Positions 1 to 7,568 of a stretch of 64,000 nt of DNA are shown piece after piece. The stretch lies in the NCBI RefSeq assembly GCF_913055835.1, contig NZ_CAJXKQ010000001.1:124001-188000 (forward strand), written 5' to 3'. A program made the translations under genes and the position numbers. Position 1 is the first letter of the stretch. Every line of letters starts with the position of its first letter. Under the pieces are notes generated by a model. The model searched no databases and had not been told where the DNA came from. It saw nothing but the letters and a program-made list of their open reading frames with translations. Source of the DNA: an uncultured Marinobacter sp. Its GTDB lineage: Bacteria; Pseudomonadota; Gammaproteobacteria; Pseudomonadales; Oleiphilaceae.

Positions 1-57
1 TGGTATATCAGCGGTCAGAAAGTTTTGTTCCTAACTAATCATCCGGATTGAAAGACA

Positions 58-624
58 ATGCCAAGAGCTAGTGAAATCAAAAAGAACTCTGCGGTTGAAT
101 ACGATGGCCGCGTCTATTTCGTGAAAGACATCGAGCGTTCGGTGCCCCAGGGGCGCGCCGGGGGAAGCCTGTACCGCATGCGTATGTACGACGTGGTAAC
201 CGGCCAGAAGCTGGACGAGACCTTCAAGGATTCGGACATGCTCAACCTCGCGGACCTGACACGCCGGGAAGTGACCTTCTCCTACGCCGACGGCGACGAA
301 TATGTGTTCATGGACACCGAGGATTTCACCCAGTACAGCCTGAATCGTGAAGCCATCGCCGACGAACTGCTGTTCATCTCCGAAGACACCCAGGGCGTGA
401 TGGTTATCCTGTTGAAGGATGCACCGGTTGCACTGGCACTTCCGCCCACGGTTGAGCTGGTAATCGAAGAAACCGACCCGTCGGTGAAGGGCGGCTCTGC
501 TACCGCCAGAACCAAACCGGCCCGTTTTGCGACGGGATTGGTTGTCCAGGTTCCCGAGCACATCTCCACCGGAGATCGAATCCGCATCAACGTGGAGGAG
601 CGAAAGTTCCTGGGTCGCGCCTGA
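58..624 (+). CDS. efpL: Elongation factor P-like protein EfpL (YeiP)
   Basis: A 188-residue protein with the three beta-barrel layout of the EF-P/eIF5A family: an N-terminal KOW-like domain, a middle OB domain, and a C-terminal OB domain ending in the [17 protein letters not shown] type of tail. The loop that enters the ribosomal peptidyl-transferase centre reads VPQGRAGG, with Arg33 at the tip where canonical EF-P has a modifiable lysine. This arginine and the overall sequence place it with the YeiP/EfpL paralogue rather than with EF-P. The family relieves ribosome stalling at proline-rich and some other motifs. The start ATG at 58 agrees with the family's usual length. It stands alone upstream of an MFS gene. 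Confidence 0.9.
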   Translation: MPRASEIKKNSAVEYDGRVYFVKDIERSVPQGRAGGSLYRMRMYDVVTGQKLDETFKDSDMLNLADLTRREVTFSYADGDEYVFMDTEDFTQYSLNREAIADELLFISEDTQGVMVILLKDAPVALALPPTVELVIEETDPSVKGGSATARTKPARFATGLVVQVPEHISTGDRIRINVEERKFLGRA

Positions 625-654
625 TCTGACATTGCTTTCAAGTAAGGACAGTCT

Positions 655-1839
655 GTGAAACCTCTAGCAACCATAAAAGTGCTGGTCGCCAGTGTCATTT
701 CCGTGGTGGTGATGGTGGGCATTGCCCGCTTCTCCTATACGCCGATGATCCCGGAAATGGTGGCGGCGCTTGGGCTGAGCAAATCCGTGGTGGGCCTGCT
801 GGCAACCGTAAACTACGCCGGCTACCTGACCGGAGCGGTGCTCATCACACGGATCAGCGATCTTGATCTCAAGGTTCGGCTGTACCAGCTCGGCCTGGTG
901 GTTGCTGTGGTTTCAACCCTGCTGATGGGTTACACCACCAATGTCTGGCTCTGGTATCTGCTGCGGTTCATTTCCGGTCTGAGTACCTCGGCCGGCATGT
1001 TGCTGGGCGCCGGGCTTCTGATGAGTTGGCTGATCAAGCACAACCAGAAATCCGAGCTCGGAGTATTTTTTTCCGGTATCGGCCTCGGGATCGTCCTGAC
1101 CGCTGTAACGGCGGAGTTGATCAAGGACCCGTTCAGCTGGGATCAGCAGTGGGTGATCTATGGGCTGGTGGCGCTGGCGCTGCTGGTGCCTGCCTGGCGC
1201 TGGATGCCGGACTATCGGGCCTGTGCTTTGCCAAGAACCGGTGTGGGCAAGGGCGGCGAAGAGCGCAGCCGATTCATACGTATCCTTCAATTGGCGTACT
1301 TCTGCGCCGGTGTGGGCTATGTCGTGACGGCCACCTTCCTGGTGGCGATTGCGGAATCCATGCCCGAGCTTCAGGGTCAGGGCTGGTTGGTCTGGCTGAT
1401 TGCAGGCCTTGCCGCTACCCCGGCTTGCTGGCTGTGGGATGTGTTCTCCCGCCGATGGGGGCAGTGGCTGGCGCTTTACCTGGCGTACATCCTGAACTCT
1501 GTCAGTATTCTGATGCTGATCGTGAACACCAGCCTGGCCAGTGTGATGCTCAGTTCGATCATTTACGGTGCCAGCTTTATTGGTATTGTCAGCATGATGC
1601 TGGCAATGGTGGGGCGGGTGTTCCCCGAAAACCCTTCCCGCCCCATGAGCCGGCTCACCTTCAGCTATGGCATTGCGCAGATGGTGGCGCCCGCTGTGGT
1701 CGGCTATCTCGCTGATGTGGAAGGCAACTACACCAACGGCCTCTGGCTGACCCTCATGGTGATGGCGTTGGGTGTTGTTATGCTTCATCTGGCAAGGAGG
1801 GCTCAGCAGCGTCAGGGCGAAGCTGCGGTCGCTGGATGA
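655..1839 (+). CDS. MFS transporter, YbfB/YjiJ-like
   Basis: A 394-residue integral membrane protein with about twelve hydrophobic segments and the two-half layout of the major facilitator superfamily. The N-terminal stretch (RFSYTPMIPEM near residues 24-34, followed by a GLLATVNYAGYLTG-like helix) is typical of the YbfB/YjiJ-type subgroup of putative exporters. The start is GTG at 655 with an AAGGA ribosome site about six bases upstream; no ATG gives a better start. The substrate cannot be told from sequence. It lies 30 bases downstream of efpL and 44 bases upstream of a thioesterase gene, so the three may be cotranscribed. Confidence 0.8.
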   Translation: MKPLATIKVLVASVISVVVMVGIARFSYTPMIPEMVAALGLSKSVVGLLATVNYAGYLTGAVLITRISDLDLKVRLYQLGLVVAVVSTLLMGYTTNVWLWYLLRFISGLSTSAGMLLGAGLLMSWLIKHNQKSELGVFFSGIGLGIVLTAVTAELIKDPFSWDQQWVIYGLVALALLVPAWRWMPDYRACALPRTGVGKGGEERSRFIRILQLAYFCAGVGYVVTATFLVAIAESMPELQGQGWLVWLIAGLAATPACWLWDVFSRRWGQWLALYLAYILNSVSILMLIVNTSLASVMLSSIIYGASFIGIVSMMLAMVGRVFPENPSRPMSRLTFSYGIAQMVAPAVVGYLADVEGNYTNGLWLTLMVMALGVVMLHLARRAQQRQGEAAVAG

Positions 1840-1883
1840 ATGGGGTCCCCCATCGAGATTTCGTTTAAAAGGAGAGGGGCATC

Positions 1884-2393
1884 ATGCCTGGAAAACCTTC
1901 AAAGCCCGTATCGGCATCGGCCATCGAGAAGCACGTCTACAAGGTGTTTCCGAACGACATGAATTCCCATAACACGGTATTCGGGGGCATGATCATGGCA
2001 AAGTGCGACCGGCTGGCGCTGGTTGTGGCCGAGCGGCATTCTGCCCATGTCTGCGTGACCGCTGCGGTGGATTCAATTCACTTCAGGGCGCCGGCGAAGG
2101 GTAACGATACGCTTTTGTTCAGCCTGTCGCTGAACCGGAGCTGGGGTTCCTCCATGGAGATTGGTGCGAGGGTAGAGGCGGAGAACAGTTACACCGGCGA
2201 TACCCGGCACATTCTCTCGGCCTTTTTTACATTTGTCGCGCTGGACGAACATGACCGGCCTGTGGACGTGCCCGAGGTGATTCCGGAGACTGACGAGCAG
2301 CGCCGCCGATTCAAAAATGCCCAGATCCGTCGCGAAGGGCGCCTGGAGACCAGAAAGCAGCTTTCATCCGCTGATGACTCATCATCTGGCTGA
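1884..2393 (+). CDS. Acyl-CoA thioesterase, hotdog fold (YciA/BACH type)
   Basis: A 169-residue single-hotdog protein. The N-terminal segment MNSHNTVFGGMIMAKCD (about residues 26-42) is the central helix entry of the acyl-CoA thioesterase 2 / YciA family, and the following strand with AVDSIHFRAP is typical. The family hydrolyses acyl-CoA to free acid and CoA in the cytoplasm. The C-terminus is long, charged and probably disordered. An AAAGGAGAGG ribosome site lies before the ATG at 1884. The gene converges on paaX with only seven bases between the stop codons. Substrate chain length is unknown. Confidence 0.82.
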   Translation: MPGKPSKPVSASAIEKHVYKVFPNDMNSHNTVFGGMIMAKCDRLALVVAERHSAHVCVTAAVDSIHFRAPAKGNDTLLFSLSLNRSWGSSMEIGARVEAENSYTGDTRHILSAFFTFVALDEHDRPVDVPEVIPETDEQRRRFKNAQIRREGRLETRKQLSSADDSSSG

Positions 2394-2400
2394 TCAGCGT

Positions 2401-3369
2401 TTATAGCACTTCCGGTTCTGTTTGCGCCTCACCCTGGGACGCAGTATCTCTCAAACCACCAAAGCGCTTGTAGAACTTCTCGCCGGGGCCAGGGAGGGGG
2501 CCGGACGCATTCTCCAGATTCTCGTCGAGCCACTGCTCGGCGCGTACGTAGATCTGCCGGTACAGGTTGCGACACAGCTGCTTGGCACTGCGACCTTCCC
2601 AGTCTCCGGGTAACAGTTCATCCGGCAACAGCGGATCCCTCAGAAGGATCTTGCGGTATTCGTGGATCAGAAGTATGCGGAGAATCAGGCACTCTTCAGG
2701 GCTGAGGGTGTCTTCCGACTGAAGCTCCCGCCACAGTGGGCGGAACTGGCTCAGAAACCGTCGGTACCGGCCGCCGAGTTCCTCAAGGTTCCAGCTCTCC
2801 CGGACCTGCAGTCTCAGGGCCCTTGGGCTCTTCTGCTCCATGGGCATGGTCTGCATGACAATGGTGTCTTCCAGGGCGCCCCATTCCTGCAGCATCGGAA
2901 TCAGCTCGCTGCGGGTAAACCGCGGGTGTTCCATCAGCCCTGGGGCCATGCTGCCAAAACTCAGCCATTTCAGCTCTTCCCGAACCTTCTGTCTGAGCTC
3001 TGGTGACAACTGGTTCAGATACACCAGGCACCAGCTCCCGCTCCACTCCTCGGTGTCCAGGTTATAGACGTGCTGGAAAGCCTGCTCGAACCGGCGCAGG
3101 CCAGGTCCCGTGAGGCTGTAGTAACTGCAGCGCCCCACCTTTTCTGTCTGCAACCAGGATTCCTGAACCAGGCGATACACCGACGTGCGTACCAGTCGTT
3201 GACTGATTCCCATGGGTTCAACCAGCTTCATCAGGCTTCCCAGCCAGACATTGCCACCCCGGGGAACGATGGCATCGCCATAGATGGTAATGATGAGGGA
3301 GCCTGCGCGCAGCGGCCGCTTTTTCTGGAAATTCTTGACGAGCAATTCTAGCTGGCTTTTTGCAGTCAT
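2401..3369 (-). CDS. paaX: Phenylacetate catabolon transcriptional repressor PaaX
   Basis: A 322-residue protein matching PaaX along its length. It has an N-terminal winged helix (RAGSLIITIYGDAIVPRGG, then RLVRTSVYRLVQESWL as the recognition region, residues about 20-80), a central PaaX domain (WCLVYLNQL), and a C-terminal region (EECLILRILLIHEYRKILLRDPLLP). PaaX proteins repress phenylacetate genes and are released by phenylacetyl-CoA. ATG at 3369 is preferred over an upstream in-frame TTG because a CAGG site sits just before it. The gene is divergent from the ABC importer operon. A TGATTC hexamer on the minus strand (3389-3394) lies about 20 bases upstream of the start and could mediate autoregulation, which is inference. 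Confidence 0.92.
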   Translation of the reverse strand: MTAKSQLELLVKNFQKKRPLRAGSLIITIYGDAIVPRGGNVWLGSLMKLVEPMGISQRLVRTSVYRLVQESWLQTEKVGRCSYYSLTGPGLRRFEQAFQHVYNLDTEEWSGSWCLVYLNQLSPELRQKVREELKWLSFGSMAPGLMEHPRFTRSELIPMLQEWGALEDTIVMQTMPMEQKSPRALRLQVRESWNLEELGGRYRRFLSQFRPLWRELQSEDTLSPEECLILRILLIHEYRKILLRDPLLPDELLPGDWEGRSAKQLCRNLYRQIYVRAEQWLDENLENASGPLPGPGEKFYKRFGGLRDTASQGEAQTEPEVL

Positions 3370-3673
3370 GGCCTGAGTTCGCAAATAAGAATCAATGAAA
3401 CACGTTGCACGTATTATGCGGTTCTTACGTGTCAGGTAAAGGCTTGTCTTTCTATTTACCGCGCTGGCACGTTGCGCCAGTGTCGGCTTTACTGAAAGAG
3501 CTGTGGCCGAGTGCCGTGAAATCGGTTGACACGAGAGTTATGATACAATAACTTCGTTTGATATTCGTCAATGGTATCGAATTTACCGGTAGCGAACATC
3601 AGGAGTGCTGTAATCAGGGACGACCGGAAAACCATAAATTCAAGCCCCTGCACAATTCGGGAGAACAAAAACA
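3370..3673. promoter_or_regulatory. Divergent paaX / ABC importer control region
   Basis: This 304-base intergenic region separates paaX (leftward) from the importer operon (rightward). It contains TTGACA at 3526-3531, then 17 bases, then TAACTT at 3549-3554, a plausible sigma-70 promoter for the importer with a modest -10 box. TGATAC at 3541-3546 lies in the spacer. A second element, TTGATATTCGTCAA (3558-3571), recurs with one mismatch at 20700-20713 in front of paaG. I see no small gene here. Confidence 0.5.
3541..3571. promoter_or_regulatory. Candidate PaaX operators upstream of the ABC importer
   Basis: Two TGATA-type elements lie in tandem: TGATAC at 3541-3546, preceded by TTA, and TTGATATTCGTCAA at 3558-3571. 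They overlap the spacer and the downstream edge of the proposed importer promoter, where a repressor would block RNA polymerase. The same core occurs at the other phenylacetate promoters. Assignment to PaaX rests on recurrence and on similarity to the TGATTC-type core known for E. coli PaaX; binding is inferred. Confidence 0.45.
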
Positions 3674-4831
3674 ATGTTTAAAACAGTGATTCGTCGCGCA
3701 GGAAAATGCGCAGCCGTAGCAGCAGCCAGTCTCATGATGATGAGCGCCCAGGCTGCGGATCCCATCAAGATCGGGTCGTTCCTGTCGGTGACAGGCCCGG
3801 CATCCTTTCTCGGTGATCCCGAGCTGAAAACGCTCGAGATGTACGTTGAAAAAATCAATGAAGAAGGCGGTGTTCTTGGTCGTCAGCTGGAGCTGATTCA
3901 CTATGACGACGTTGGCAACGCTTCCTCTGCCCGTAACTTTGCCAGTCGCCTGATCCGTTCAGACCAGGTCGATATCATCGTCGGCGGCAGTACTACCGGC
4001 GCCACCATGGCGGCGGTTCCTCTGGTTGAGCAGGCTCAGGTTCCGTTCATCTCTCTGGCCGGTGCGGTGGTTATCACCAATCCTGTCAAAAAATGGGTCT
4101 TCAAGACGCCCCAGACCGACCGGATGGCCGCTGAGCGGATTCTCGCGGACATGAAAGACCGCGGTATCACCAAGTTTGGTCTGATCTCCGGTACTGGCGG
4201 ATTCGGCAGCTCCGGTCGCACCCAGACTCTGGAAGTCGCCGAGCAGATGGGCATGGAAGTAGTGGCCGATGAGACCTACAGCGGATCTGATACAGACATG
4301 ACCGCCCAGCTGACCAATATCCGTAACACAAGTGGTGTGCAAGCGGTCCTGAACTTCGGTTTCGGTCAGGGTCCGGCCATCGTGACTCGCAACTACGCGC
4401 AGCTGGGCATGGAACTTCCGTTCTACCAGTCTCACGGTGTTGCATCTGACAGCTTCCTGGAGCTGGCTGGCTCTTCTGCCGAAGGTCTGCGTCTGCCTGC
4501 CTCTCCGCTGCTGGTTCCGGATTCCCTGCCGGATGATGATCCCCAGAAAGAAGTGGTTCAGAACTACAAGGCTGAATACGAGGCCCGTTGGGATTCCAAG
4601 GTATCCACCTTCGGTGCCTACGCCTACGACGGCCTGATGCTGGCAGTTCGTGCGATGGAAGAAGCCGGTTCTACCGATCCGGAAGCCGTTCGCAACGCGC
4701 TGGAAAACATCAATGGCTATGTTGGCGTAACCGGTGTGTTCAACATGTCACCGGAAGACCACAACGGCCTTGATCCGGAATCCTTCCGCATTCTGGAAGT
4801 CCAGAACGGCGAATGGAAGCTGATTAACTGA
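3674..4831 (+). CDS. Branched-chain-amino-acid-type ABC transporter, periplasmic binding protein
   Basis: A 385-residue LivJ-type (peripla_BP_6) binding protein. A signal peptide is clear: positive start, hydrophobic core, and cleavage near the AQA-A/D junction at about residues 27-28. The mature start DPIKIGSFLSVTGPASFLG is the classic type I fold entry. The family captures amino acids, but in aromatic clusters members often bind aromatic acids. Position next to paaX, with shared operator-like motifs, suggests phenylacetate or a related aromatic acid as ligand; this is inference. It is the first gene of a five-gene importer operon and is separated from the first permease gene by an 82-base gap with a strong hairpin. 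Confidence 0.88.
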   Translation: MFKTVIRRAGKCAAVAAASLMMMSAQAADPIKIGSFLSVTGPASFLGDPELKTLEMYVEKINEEGGVLGRQLELIHYDDVGNASSARNFASRLIRSDQVDIIVGGSTTGATMAAVPLVEQAQVPFISLAGAVVITNPVKKWVFKTPQTDRMAAERILADMKDRGITKFGLISGTGGFGSSGRTQTLEVAEQMGMEVVADETYSGSDTDMTAQLTNIRNTSGVQAVLNFGFGQGPAIVTRNYAQLGMELPFYQSHGVASDSFLELAGSSAEGLRLPASPLLVPDSLPDDDPQKEVVQNYKAEYEARWDSKVSTFGAYAYDGLMLAVRAMEEAGSTDPEAVRNALENINGYVGVTGVFNMSPEDHNGLDPESFRILEVQNGEWKLIN

Positions 4832-4851
4832 TACTCCTTTAACCTGTCTCG

Positions 4852-4891
4852 CGGCTGGCGATGCTCCTCCCCCTGGAGCAATCGCCAGCCG
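4852..4891 (+). other. Intercistronic hairpin after the binding-protein gene
   Basis: An 11-base perfect inverted repeat, CGGCTGGCGAT (4852-4862) with ATCGCCAGCCG (4881-4891), is extended inside by GCTCC/GGAGC with one bulged A at 4880. No T-run follows, so it is more like a transcript-stabilising or partial-attenuation hairpin than a terminator. Such elements between a binding protein and its permease genes usually raise the binding protein's mRNA level. Confidence 0.6.
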
Positions 4892-4913
4892 ATGTTCGAC
4901 CGGAACCACCGCT

Positions 4914-5789
4914 ATGCTCGCAGAATTCTTACAGTACCTGTTCACCGGGATTACTATCGGTGCGACCTACGCCCTGATAGCCCTCGGCTTTACCCTGATC
5001 TATAACGCCAGTCACGTCATCAACTTCGCCCAGGGCGAGTTCCTGATGATTGGAGGCATGGCCACGGTTTCCCTGACGGCCATGGGTGTGCCCATGATTC
5101 TCGCAGTCGTGTTGGCTGTGATTCTGGCCGGCATCCTCGGTATTGCCCTGCAACGTTTCGCGATTGCGCCGGCCAAGCAGGCCGATGTTGTAACTCTGAT
5201 TATTATCACCATCGGTGCGTCGATCTTCATTCGTGGTATTGCCCAGATTGTCTGGGGCAAGGAATACCATGTGATGCAGAATTTCAGCACCGACCAGCCC
5301 ATCGAGGTGTTTGGCGCGGTGTTGAACAGCCAGAGCCTTTGGGTGCTGGGAATAGGTGCGATCCTGGTGGTGGGCCTGGTGCTGTTCTTTACCAAGACAT
5401 TGATTGGTAAAGCTATTCTGGCTACTTCCATGAACAAGGAGGCTGCACGACTCGTTGGTATCCGGACCCAGATGGTTCTCATGCTGGCGTTTATGGTGTC
5501 AGCACTGTTGGGTTCGGTGGCCGGAATCGTCGTGGCACCGATTACGTTCACTTCCTACGACATCGGTATCATTCTCGGGCTGAAAGGATTTGTCGCCGCT
5601 GCGATTGGCGGTCTGGGCAGCGGTGTCGGTGCGGTTGTCGGCGGTCTGTCTCTCGGTATCGTTGAAGCCATGGCGGCCGGCTACATCTCATCCGATTACA
5701 AGGATGCCGTGGCATTCTCCATGATCCTGCTGGTGCTCTTCTTCATGCCCCGTGGATTGTTCGGTGCCAAGGTAGTGGAGCGCGTCTGA
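4914..5789 (+). CDS. ABC transporter permease, LivH type
   Basis: A 291-residue inner-membrane permease with about eight hydrophobic segments. The N-terminal pattern GITIGATYALIALGFTLIY followed by NFAQGEFLMIGG is characteristic of LivH-family permeases, and GLGSGVGAVVGGLSLGIVEA in the C-terminal third is the coupling-loop region. It pairs with the LivM-type protein to form the translocation channel of the importer. Its TGA overlaps the ATG of the next gene by one base (TGATG at 5787-5791), indicating translational coupling. Confidence 0.9.
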   Translation: MLAEFLQYLFTGITIGATYALIALGFTLIYNASHVINFAQGEFLMIGGMATVSLTAMGVPMILAVVLAVILAGILGIALQRFAIAPAKQADVVTLIIITIGASIFIRGIAQIVWGKEYHVMQNFSTDQPIEVFGAVLNSQSLWVLGIGAILVVGLVLFFTKTLIGKAILATSMNKEAARLVGIRTQMVLMLAFMVSALLGSVAGIVVAPITFTSYDIGIILGLKGFVAAAIGGLGSGVGAVVGGLSLGIVEAMAAGYISSDYKDAVAFSMILLVLFFMPRGLFGAKVVERV

Positions 5790-6796
5790 TGTTGAATACG
5801 TTTATGCAGTCGCGTCTCCGGGGGCTGATTATTCTTGCCCTGATTCTTGTCATTCTTCCCGCATTTCTGGGCAACCCGTTCCATTACGAGCTGGTTACCC
5901 AGATGGCGATCATTGCCGCTACGGTGGTTGGTCTTAATCTGCTGGTGGGTTTTGCTGGCCAGATCAGTCTTGGCCACGCCGGTTTCTTCGGGCTGGGCGC
6001 TTACTTTACCGGTATCGCGACCGGCACCTATGGCTGGTCTTCGGTGCCCGCACTGGTGGTGGGTGCCATTGCTGTGGGCGCTATCGCCTGGATTGTGGGT
6101 CGTCCAATTCTGCGCTTGAAGGGCCACTATCTTTCCATGGCCACCCTCGCGGTGGGCTTCATTATTGCCATCATCCTCAACAACGAGCGGGCACTGACGG
6201 GCGGGCCGGACGGCATGCCTGTGCCGGCGTTTGAGGTGTTCGGCTGGCAACTGAGCACTTTCGGCAGCTATTCGCTGTTTGGAATGGAGATTGAAGGCTT
6301 CCAGGCCTGGTATATCTTTGCCAGCGTTGTGCTCCTGGTGGCGGTGTGGTTTGCCCTGAACCTCATCGAGTCACCCATTGGCCGGGCGTTGCGTTCGGTT
6401 CATGGCTCGGAAGTAGCTGCCAGTGTTGTCGGTGTGAACACAGCGAAGTACAAAAGCCTGGTGTTCGTGATTTCTGCGATTTACGCCAGTCTCATGGGTA
6501 GCCTGTATGCCCATTTCCAGGGCTTCATAACGCCCGCAGTAGCAAGTTTCGAATTCTCAATCCTTTTCATCACCATGGTTGTACTGGGTGGCATGGGATC
6601 GACCTTCGGAGTGATTCTCGGTGCCGTGGTGCTGAAACTGCTGCCCCAGGTTCTGGCGGATTTCCAGGAGCTGGAACACGTGATGTTTGGCCTGATCCTG
6701 ATGCTTACGATGATTTTTATGCCCAAGGGGCTGCTCCCGACTCTGAGCGCTTTTGTTTCCAAGAAAATGCGGAAAAAAGCCGGAGGTGAGGCATGA
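5789..6796 (+). CDS. ABC transporter permease, LivM type
   Basis: A 335-residue inner-membrane permease of the LivM family, with about ten hydrophobic segments. Typical features are NLLVGFAGQISLGHAGFFGLGAY in the N-terminal third (shown here in family form only) and VVLGGMGSTFGVILGA in the C-terminal third, which contacts the ATPases. It is the partner of the preceding LivH protein. Its last four bases overlap the LivG start (ATGA at 6793-6796). The C-terminus is strongly basic (KKMRKKAGGEA). Confidence 0.9.
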   Translation: MLNTFMQSRLRGLIILALILVILPAFLGNPFHYELVTQMAIIAATVVGLNLLVGFAGQISLGHAGFFGLGAYFTGIATGTYGWSSVPALVVGAIAVGAIAWIVGRPILRLKGHYLSMATLAVGFIIAIILNNERALTGGPDGMPVPAFEVFGWQLSTFGSYSLFGMEIEGFQAWYIFASVVLLVAVWFALNLIESPIGRALRSVHGSEVAASVVGVNTAKYKSLVFVISAIYASLMGSLYAHFQGFITPAVASFEFSILFITMVVLGGMGSTFGVILGAVVLKLLPQVLADFQELEHVMFGLILMLTMIFMPKGLLPTLSAFVSKKMRKKAGGEA

Positions 6797-7551
6797 CAGC
6801 ACTTGTTGAGGTCAAAGGGCTGGATAAAGCCTTTGGTGGTGTGCATGCGGTCGAGGGGGTCAGCTTCTCTGTGGAAGCCGGGCAGGTCTATTCCGTCATC
6901 GGTCCCAACGGTGCCGGCAAGACAACACTGTTCAACCTGATCACCGGCCTTTATACGCCGACCAAGGGTGAGATCCTGCTGAACGGTGAAAGCACCGCAA
7001 AACTGGAGCCGAATGAGCTGGCTGAGCGGGGCATGTGCCGCACCTTCCAGCAGATGCAGATCTGCATGAACATGACAGCGATCGAAAACGTGATGCTGGG
7101 TCGGCACCTGCAGCTCAAGAGCAATCTGTTTACCACGCTGTTCCGCCTGCCTTCCCTGCGCCGCAACGAAGCGGCGGCTCGCAAGCGTGCGGCGGAACTC
7201 ATGGAATATGTAGGATGCGGCGACTACCTGGATGCCGAAGCCTCGGCGATGTCCTATGGCGCGCTGAAGCGATTGGAGATTGCCCGGGCACTGGCGGCAG
7301 AACCCAAGGTTATTCTATTGGACGAGCCAGCGGCCGGTTTGAACGCGGTTGAAACCGCGGCGCTGGAAGAACTGATCCGGAAGATTGCCGATCAGGGAAC
7401 CACGGTCATGCTGGTTGAGCACGACATGAAACTGGTGATGGGTATATCCGACCGGTTGCTGGTGCTTAACTACGGCCGTGTTCTGGCTGAGGGGACCCCC
7501 GAGGAAATCCGCCAGAACCCGGATGTTATCGCCGCCTACCTGGGTGGCTGA
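6793..7551 (+). CDS. ABC transporter ATPase, LivG type
   Basis: A 252-residue cytoplasmic ATPase. The Walker A motif is GPNGAGKTT (about residues 37-45), Walker B is VILLDEPAAGLN, and the H-loop is VEHDMKLV. The signature loop reads SYGALKRLEIARA, the variant form found in LivG-like subunits in place of LSGGQ. The C-terminus EIRQNPDVIAAYLGG is the standard LivG ending. It forms a heterodimer with the LivF part of the next gene product, which starts 17 bases downstream. Confidence 0.92.
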   Translation: MTALVEVKGLDKAFGGVHAVEGVSFSVEAGQVYSVIGPNGAGKTTLFNLITGLYTPTKGEILLNGESTAKLEPNELAERGMCRTFQQMQICMNMTAIENVMLGRHLQLKSNLFTTLFRLPSLRRNEAAARKRAAELMEYVGCGDYLDAEASAMSYGALKRLEIARALAAEPKVILLDEPAAGLNAVETAALEELIRKIADQGTTVMLVEHDMKLVMGISDRLLVLNYGRVLAEGTPEEIRQNPDVIAAYLGG

Positions 7552-7568
7552 GCAAGGAGACATTTCAC

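Noticed and set aside
3464-3477. Sigma-54 promoter suggested by TGGCACGTTGC
   Set aside because: The distance between the GG and GC elements is too short for a -24/-12 promoter.
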